A stretch of DNA of 7,911 nt, from positions 1 through 7,911 of the forward strand of contig JAADHG010000003.1 of the NCBI GenBank assembly GCA_013151975.1. Reading direction: 5' to 3'. The stretch is from Chlorobiota bacterium. GTDB taxonomy: Bacteria > Bacteroidota > Bacteroidia > Flavobacteriales > Flavobacteriaceae. Of this stretch, positions 5,873 to 7,911 are shown piece by piece. The notes beneath the pieces were generated by a model that made no database searches, was not told where the DNA came from, and saw only the letters and a program-made list of their open reading frames with translations. The translations under genes were made by a program, and so were the position numbers. Position 1 is the stretch's first letter, and the number at the start of each line of letters is the position of its first letter.

Positions 5873-6667
5873 ATGAAGAATATTTTAGTTCCTGTAGGAT
5901 CTTCAAAAAATGCGGTGAGTCATTTGCAATACGCAATAGATTTTGCAAAAGCCTTTGATGCTAAAGTGTATGTAGTTCAAGTATATAATGTGTATACAAA
6001 AGCGGGGACAATGATTAAAATAGACCATATTATTGAACGTGAAAGCAAAGAATTTTTAAATGATTTAGTATCTAAAGTTGATACAAAAGGCGTTGAGGTA
6101 ATTACAAGAACATTTAAAGGGAACTTAATAGATACTTTAGAGCTTGCGAGTAAAACGGCTAATATTGACTTGTTTTTGATTGAACCCAGAACAACCTCGA
6201 TTAAAGACGAAGTGTTTTTAGGCAAAACTTCGGGTAAAATTATTAAACAAACCGAAATTCCAGCTTTAATAGTTCCCGAAGGATATGTGTTTAAGCCAAT
6301 TACTAATATTTTAATGGCAGTAAAGTCTGCCATTATTAGAAAGGATAATGTGCTAAGACCGCTACAATTAATTAAAGAAAGTTTTAAGGCAAAAGTGAAT
6401 TTATTGTTGGTGAAAACACCCTATCATAATGAAGGTGATTTTGATGTTAATGAAGAATTATCAGAGGTGTCTGACAATATAATAACAACAAATAATGCAA
6501 CAACATTTCAAGGTGTTTTAGAACATTTTCAATCTATACATCCAGATTTACTATGCGTAGTACGCCGTAAACGTGGATTTTTTACCAAAAAGTGGGAAAA
6601 GAATGTAATCTATAAAAAAGATTTTCATAGTTCTATTCCTGTATTAGTGTTGAGTGGATTGAAATAA
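5873..6667 (+). CDS. Two-domain universal stress protein (UspA superfamily)
   Basis: This 264-residue cytosolic protein is a tandem of two Usp folds. Domain 1 covers about residues 1-136 (MKNILVPVGSS to TEIPALIVPEG) and domain 2 about 142-262 (ITNILMAVKS to SSIPVLVLSG). Each has the typical first strand, and each ends with a strand IPxLxx. Such tandem proteins are common in Bacteroidota and are linked to stress and energy-limitation responses, with no enzymatic reaction defined. The nucleotide-binding pattern GxxG-x9-G(S/T) is not intact: domain 1 has EPRTTS where the first glycines should be and GKTSG later, while domain 2 has RRKRGFF. ATP binding is therefore doubtful. A tRNA-Ala 5' remnant begins 5 nt after the stop with no terminator between, so the transcript probably continues into the GIY-YIG/tRNA region. 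Confidence 0.85.
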   Translation: MKNILVPVGSSKNAVSHLQYAIDFAKAFDAKVYVVQVYNVYTKAGTMIKIDHIIERESKEFLNDLVSKVDTKGVEVITRTFKGNLIDTLELASKTANIDLFLIEPRTTSIKDEVFLGKTSGKIIKQTEIPALIVPEGYVFKPITNILMAVKSAIIRKDNVLRPLQLIKESFKAKVNLLLVKTPYHNEGDFDVNEELSEVSDNIITTNNATTFQGVLEHFQSIHPDLLCVVRRKRGFFTKKWEKNVIYKKDFHSSIPVLVLSGLK

Positions 6668-6682
6668 AATTTGGGGATGTAG

Positions 6683-6710
6683 CCCGCCTGAACGAATTCA
6701 TTCGGGCAGG
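6683..6710. repeat. 28-nt GC-rich palindrome inserted in the tRNA remnant (after tRNA base 10)
   Basis: CCCGCCTGAACGAA faces TTCATTCGGGCAGG: 11 Watson-Crick pairs, one G-T pair and two C-A mismatches, centred on GAATTC. It is about 61% GC in a very AT-rich region. Removing it restores the tRNA sequence exactly, so it is a discrete insertion; no target-site duplication is seen. Its outer arms resemble those of the second palindrome 12 nt downstream, so both belong to one family. Confidence 0.75.
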
Positions 6711-6722
6711 CTCAGTTGGCTA

Positions 6723-6755
6723 CCAGCCCGTACCGAAAAGGTACGTTCGGGCGGG
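6723..6755. repeat. 33-nt GC-rich palindrome inserted in the tRNA remnant (after tRNA base 21)
   Basis: CCAGCCCG pairs with CGGGCGGG (one mismatch) and an inner stem TACC/GGTA closes a GAAAA loop. The right arm has an extra CGTT, as if the left arm had lost a matching AACG. It is about 67% GC. The right arm CGTTCGGGCGGG matches the first palindrome's CATTCGGGCAGG at 10 of 12 positions. Its removal joins CTCAGTTGGCTA to GAGCG as in the intact tRNA. It ends 17 nt before the GIY-YIG start codon, and so would lie in that gene's leader. Confidence 0.72.
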
Positions 6756-6772
6756 GAGCGTTTAATTAAATA

Positions 6773-7015
6773 ATGTATTGCGTTTATATAATTTATAGTG
6801 TTGATTTTAAGAGATATTATGTTGGATTATCCTCTAATATATCTCAAAGATTAGAAACCCATAATCTGGGAGTTGTTAAATCAACTAAAGCATTTTGCCC
6901 ATGGAAAATAATATACACTGAAATATTTGAAACTAGAATTGAAGCTCGAAAAAAAGAAAAATATTTTAAATCTGCAGCAGGAAGACGCTGGCGGAAAAAG
7001 AATTTGGGGATGTAG
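6773..7015 (+). CDS. Small GIY-YIG nuclease-family protein ending inside a tRNA gene
   Basis: This 80-residue protein is essentially one GIY-YIG domain of the short UvrC-N/YhbQ type. VYI (4-6) and YVG (16-18) replace the canonical GIY and YIG triads. R26 is the likely catalytic arginine, H30-N31 follows as in the family, and E57 in RIEARKKEKYFK is the likely metal-binding glutamate. The C-terminus (GRRWRKKNLGM) is strongly basic, which suits nucleic-acid contact. Family members cut or nick DNA, but this short group has no agreed function. The stop codon TAG and the two codons before it are tRNA-Ala bases 1-10. The start at 6773 follows a 12-nt AT-rich leader with no good ribosome site; GGAG at 6755-6758, 14 nt away, is distant. 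Position between two copies of a tRNA 5' end suggests a mobile or tRNA-targeting gene. Confidence 0.82.
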   Translation: MYCVYIIYSVDFKRYYVGLSSNISQRLETHNLGVVKSTKAFCPWKIIYTEIFETRIEARKKEKYFKSAAGRRWRKKNLGM

Positions 7016-7079
7016 CTCAGTTGGCTAGAGCGCTTGACTGGCAGTCAAGAGGTCGTGGGTTCGAGCCCCATCTTCTCCA
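7006..7079 (+). tRNA. tRNA-Ala(GGC)
   Basis: This is a full 74-nt cloverleaf. The acceptor is GGGGATG with CTTCTCC, the D stem GCTC/GAGC with a 9-nt loop, the anticodon stem CTTGA/TCAAG with loop CTGGCAG (anticodon GGC, reading GCC/GCU), the variable loop AGGTC, and the T stem GTGGG/CCCAT with loop TTCGAGC. G3-U70 and A73 are alanine identity elements and agree with the anticodon. Pair 6-67 is a U-U mismatch. CCA is not encoded after A73 (CTCC follows). The first ten bases are also the 3' end of the GIY-YIG gene. No separate promoter is evident, so it is probably transcribed together with that gene and perhaps with the stress-protein gene. Confidence 0.95.
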
Positions 7080-7091
7080 CTCCATTATAGT

Positions 7092-7121
7092 AAGACTTTC
7101 AAATTATTGAAAGTCTTTTTT
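7092..7121 (+). terminator. Intrinsic terminator after tRNA-Ala
   Basis: AAGACTTTCAA (7092-7102) and TTGAAAGTCTT (7107-7117) form a perfect 11-bp stem with an ATTA loop, and the T run covers 7116-7121. It begins 13 nt after the tRNA and acts on the plus strand. On the minus strand the stem is followed by ACTATAATGG, without a T run, so it should be weak for the converging reductase gene, whose stop is only 3 nt beyond the T run. Confidence 0.9.
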
Positions 7122-7123
7122 GT

Positions 7124-7855
7124 TTAATCTAAAGACGACTTATTATAAATTACAGGCATTTGGCCTTTCCACGTATTCCATAAATCAGCATTACTTATCA
7201 AATTAGCCATAAAGTGGCCAACATTAATACGACTAGTTTTACCTGCATCAAAAATTGCACTTCTAATTGGTGAAGGGTGTATTTCGTAATCGGTTACTTC
7301 TTCCTCGTCAATCAAATTGTCTGGTCGAACGGCTGTCCACTCTACGAAAGGGTCGTTTTGACCAATTTTGACTCGTAAATAATCAGCAGCATTTTCATTA
7401 TCTACATGTGGAGGTAATAACAACCTAAGTAGGACTATAACACATTTTTGCCCAAACGAAATCGGTTCGCTTAAATCACGATTACGATTGCCTGTAGTAT
7501 TCATTAAAACATATTTAATTGGGCTCTTTGGAGTATTAACTTTTATAGCATCACATAGGCGTCGAGTAGCATCTGTAACAAGTTTTCTAGGTTGTCCGTA
7601 GATACCTTTCCAACTCATATTATGTCCAAGACAGGACGCAATTGATTGACAATCAAAAACAAGTTCGCTCATCTCCTCCTCGCTTAATTTTAAAATGCTT
7701 GCAGAAATAATTTGTAAGCGATCATTGTTTTTCCAGTATTCTGGCAACTTTTCAGGAGCCCTTACAACCACCTTAACTTTATGTCCTTGATTTAGAAGTT
7801 GCTCAACCAACTGTTTTCCTGTTGCGCCACTTGCACCTACCACTAAAATTGTCAT
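7124..7855 (-). CDS. NAD(P)-binding protein, atypical short-chain dehydrogenase / NmrA-like (NAD(P)H-binding family)
   Basis: This 243-residue Rossmann-fold protein opens with TILVVGASGATGK, the glycine-rich dinucleotide loop being GASGATG at 7-13. R32 after strand 2 (VVVRAPEKL) favours NADP over NAD. S74/C75 with G77 (SIASCLGHN) and MNTTG (118-122) follow the strand-4 and strand-5 pattern, and a YxxxK pair is present (Y159, K163). TAVRPDNLID (174-183) is the usual RP segment of atypical SDRs. Substrate and reaction cannot be assigned; relatives act as flavin- or quinone-linked reductases or as redox sensors. The ATG at 7855 directly precedes the Rossmann strand, so the start is safe. Only 56 nt of upstream sequence is in the window, with no clear promoter. 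It converges on the tRNA-Ala unit. Confidence 0.82.
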   Translation of the reverse strand: MTILVVGASGATGKQLVEQLLNQGHKVKVVVRAPEKLPEYWKNNDRLQIISASILKLSEEEMSELVFDCQSIASCLGHNMSWKGIYGQPRKLVTDATRRLCDAIKVNTPKSPIKYVLMNTTGNRNRDLSEPISFGQKCVIVLLRLLLPPHVDNENAADYLRVKIGQNDPFVEWTAVRPDNLIDEEEVTDYEIHPSPIRSAIFDAGKTSRINVGHFMANLISNADLWNTWKGQMPVIYNKSSLD

Positions 7856-7911
7856 ATATTATTTTTTACTATTAGCAAAAAGAGTTTCATTAATATGAGA
7901 CGAACTATTTG

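Larger units (their letters stand above)
6673..6760 (+). pseudogene. tRNA-Ala 5' remnant, split by two palindromic insertions
   Basis: Three blocks, 6673-6682 (GGGGATGTAG), 6711-6722 (CTCAGTTGGCTA) and 6756-6760 (GAGCG), join to give 27 nt identical to the start of the intact tRNA at 7006-7032. They comprise the acceptor 5' strand and the full D arm up to G26. There is no anticodon arm, T arm or acceptor 3' strand, so it cannot be a tRNA. The five preceding bases (AATTT) also match. Insertions sit after G10 and after A21, one in each strand of the D arm. The next nine bases (TTTAATTAA) differ from the true anticodon-stem sequence (CTTGACTGG) only by transitions, which may be chance. Confidence 0.8.
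6668..7032 (+). mobile_element. Proposed GIY-YIG cassette inserted in a tRNA-Ala gene, bounded by 32-nt direct repeats
   Basis: A 32-nt sequence (AATTT plus tRNA bases 1-27) is present at 7001-7032 and again, broken by two palindromes, at 6668-6760. Between the copies lies only a 12-nt leader and the GIY-YIG gene. Without the 61 nt of palindromes the repeat period is 272 bp. This is what would be seen if a nuclease cassette entered the tRNA just before its anticodon stem while carrying a new tRNA 5' part, so that the tRNA is rebuilt downstream. Tandem duplication followed by loss of a tRNA 3' part would leave the same trace. The repeats are visible; mobility is inference. There are no transposase, integrase or terminal inverted repeats. 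Confidence 0.4.

Noticed and set aside
5977..6333. 118-codon open frame on the minus strand inside the stress-protein gene
   Set aside because: It is fully antisense to a clear Usp domain and its hydrophobic composition mirrors the sense codons; nothing supports a gene.
6673..6760. Remnant as a functional split or intron-containing tRNA
   Set aside because: There is no anticodon, T arm or 3' acceptor strand, and the interruptions are palindromes of a repeat family, not introns at the usual position.
7856..7911. Promoter or operator upstream of the reductase gene
   Set aside because: Only 56 nt are available; there is a short ATTAATAT-type symmetry and a TTTTTG but no convincing box pair.

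Overview
The window looks like a chromosomal segment of a marine-type flavobacterium (Bacteroidota, probably Flavobacteriaceae). This is inferred from the very AT-rich DNA, the lack of clear Shine-Dalgarno sites before most genes, promoter-like TTTG / TAnnTTTG-style boxes, and protein sequences of Bacteroidota type (LpxH-like phosphatase, two-domain universal stress protein, small GIY-YIG protein). No database search was possible, so the taxon is a judgement from sequence character.

Layout. Bases 1-258 hold a small unrecognised ORF that may be the end of a gene cut by the window edge. A 12-helix MFS exporter follows (327-1595, +). It meets tail to tail, with a 4-nt overlap, a minus-strand pair: an LpxH-like lipid A pyrophosphatase (2536-3291) and, 5 nt after it, a secreted alpha/beta-hydrolase esterase (1592-2530). 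A 330-nt spacer (3337-3666) has no gene but holds a long imperfect inverted repeat, a small hairpin and a degenerate dispersed repeat. Upstream on the minus strand is a compact cluster: a MATE transporter with a TTG start (4441-5775), two tiny single-helix membrane proteins of 57 and 32 residues (4233-4406 and 4122-4220), and a QueD/6-pyruvoyl-tetrahydropterin-synthase-like enzyme (3667-4119). A two-domain universal stress protein (5873-6667, +) diverges from the MATE gene. A reductase-like NAD(P)-binding protein (7124-7855, -) closes the window.

The most unusual part is 6668-7121. Five nucleotides after the stress-protein stop lies a 27-nt copy of the 5' end of a tRNA-Ala(GGC) gene: the acceptor 5' strand and the whole D arm, ending exactly before the anticodon stem. 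Two related GC-rich palindromes have been inserted into it. Then comes an 80-residue GIY-YIG nuclease gene whose last codons and stop codon are the first ten bases of a complete tRNA-Ala(GGC), followed by a strong intrinsic terminator. The simplest reading is that a GIY-YIG cassette of about 272 bp entered the tRNA gene just before the anticodon stem and brought a replacement 5' end, leaving the old 5' end stranded upstream. Because gene and tRNA overlap, RNase P maturation of the tRNA should cut the nuclease mRNA just before its stop codon. This is an inference from sequence layout, but it is specific and testable.
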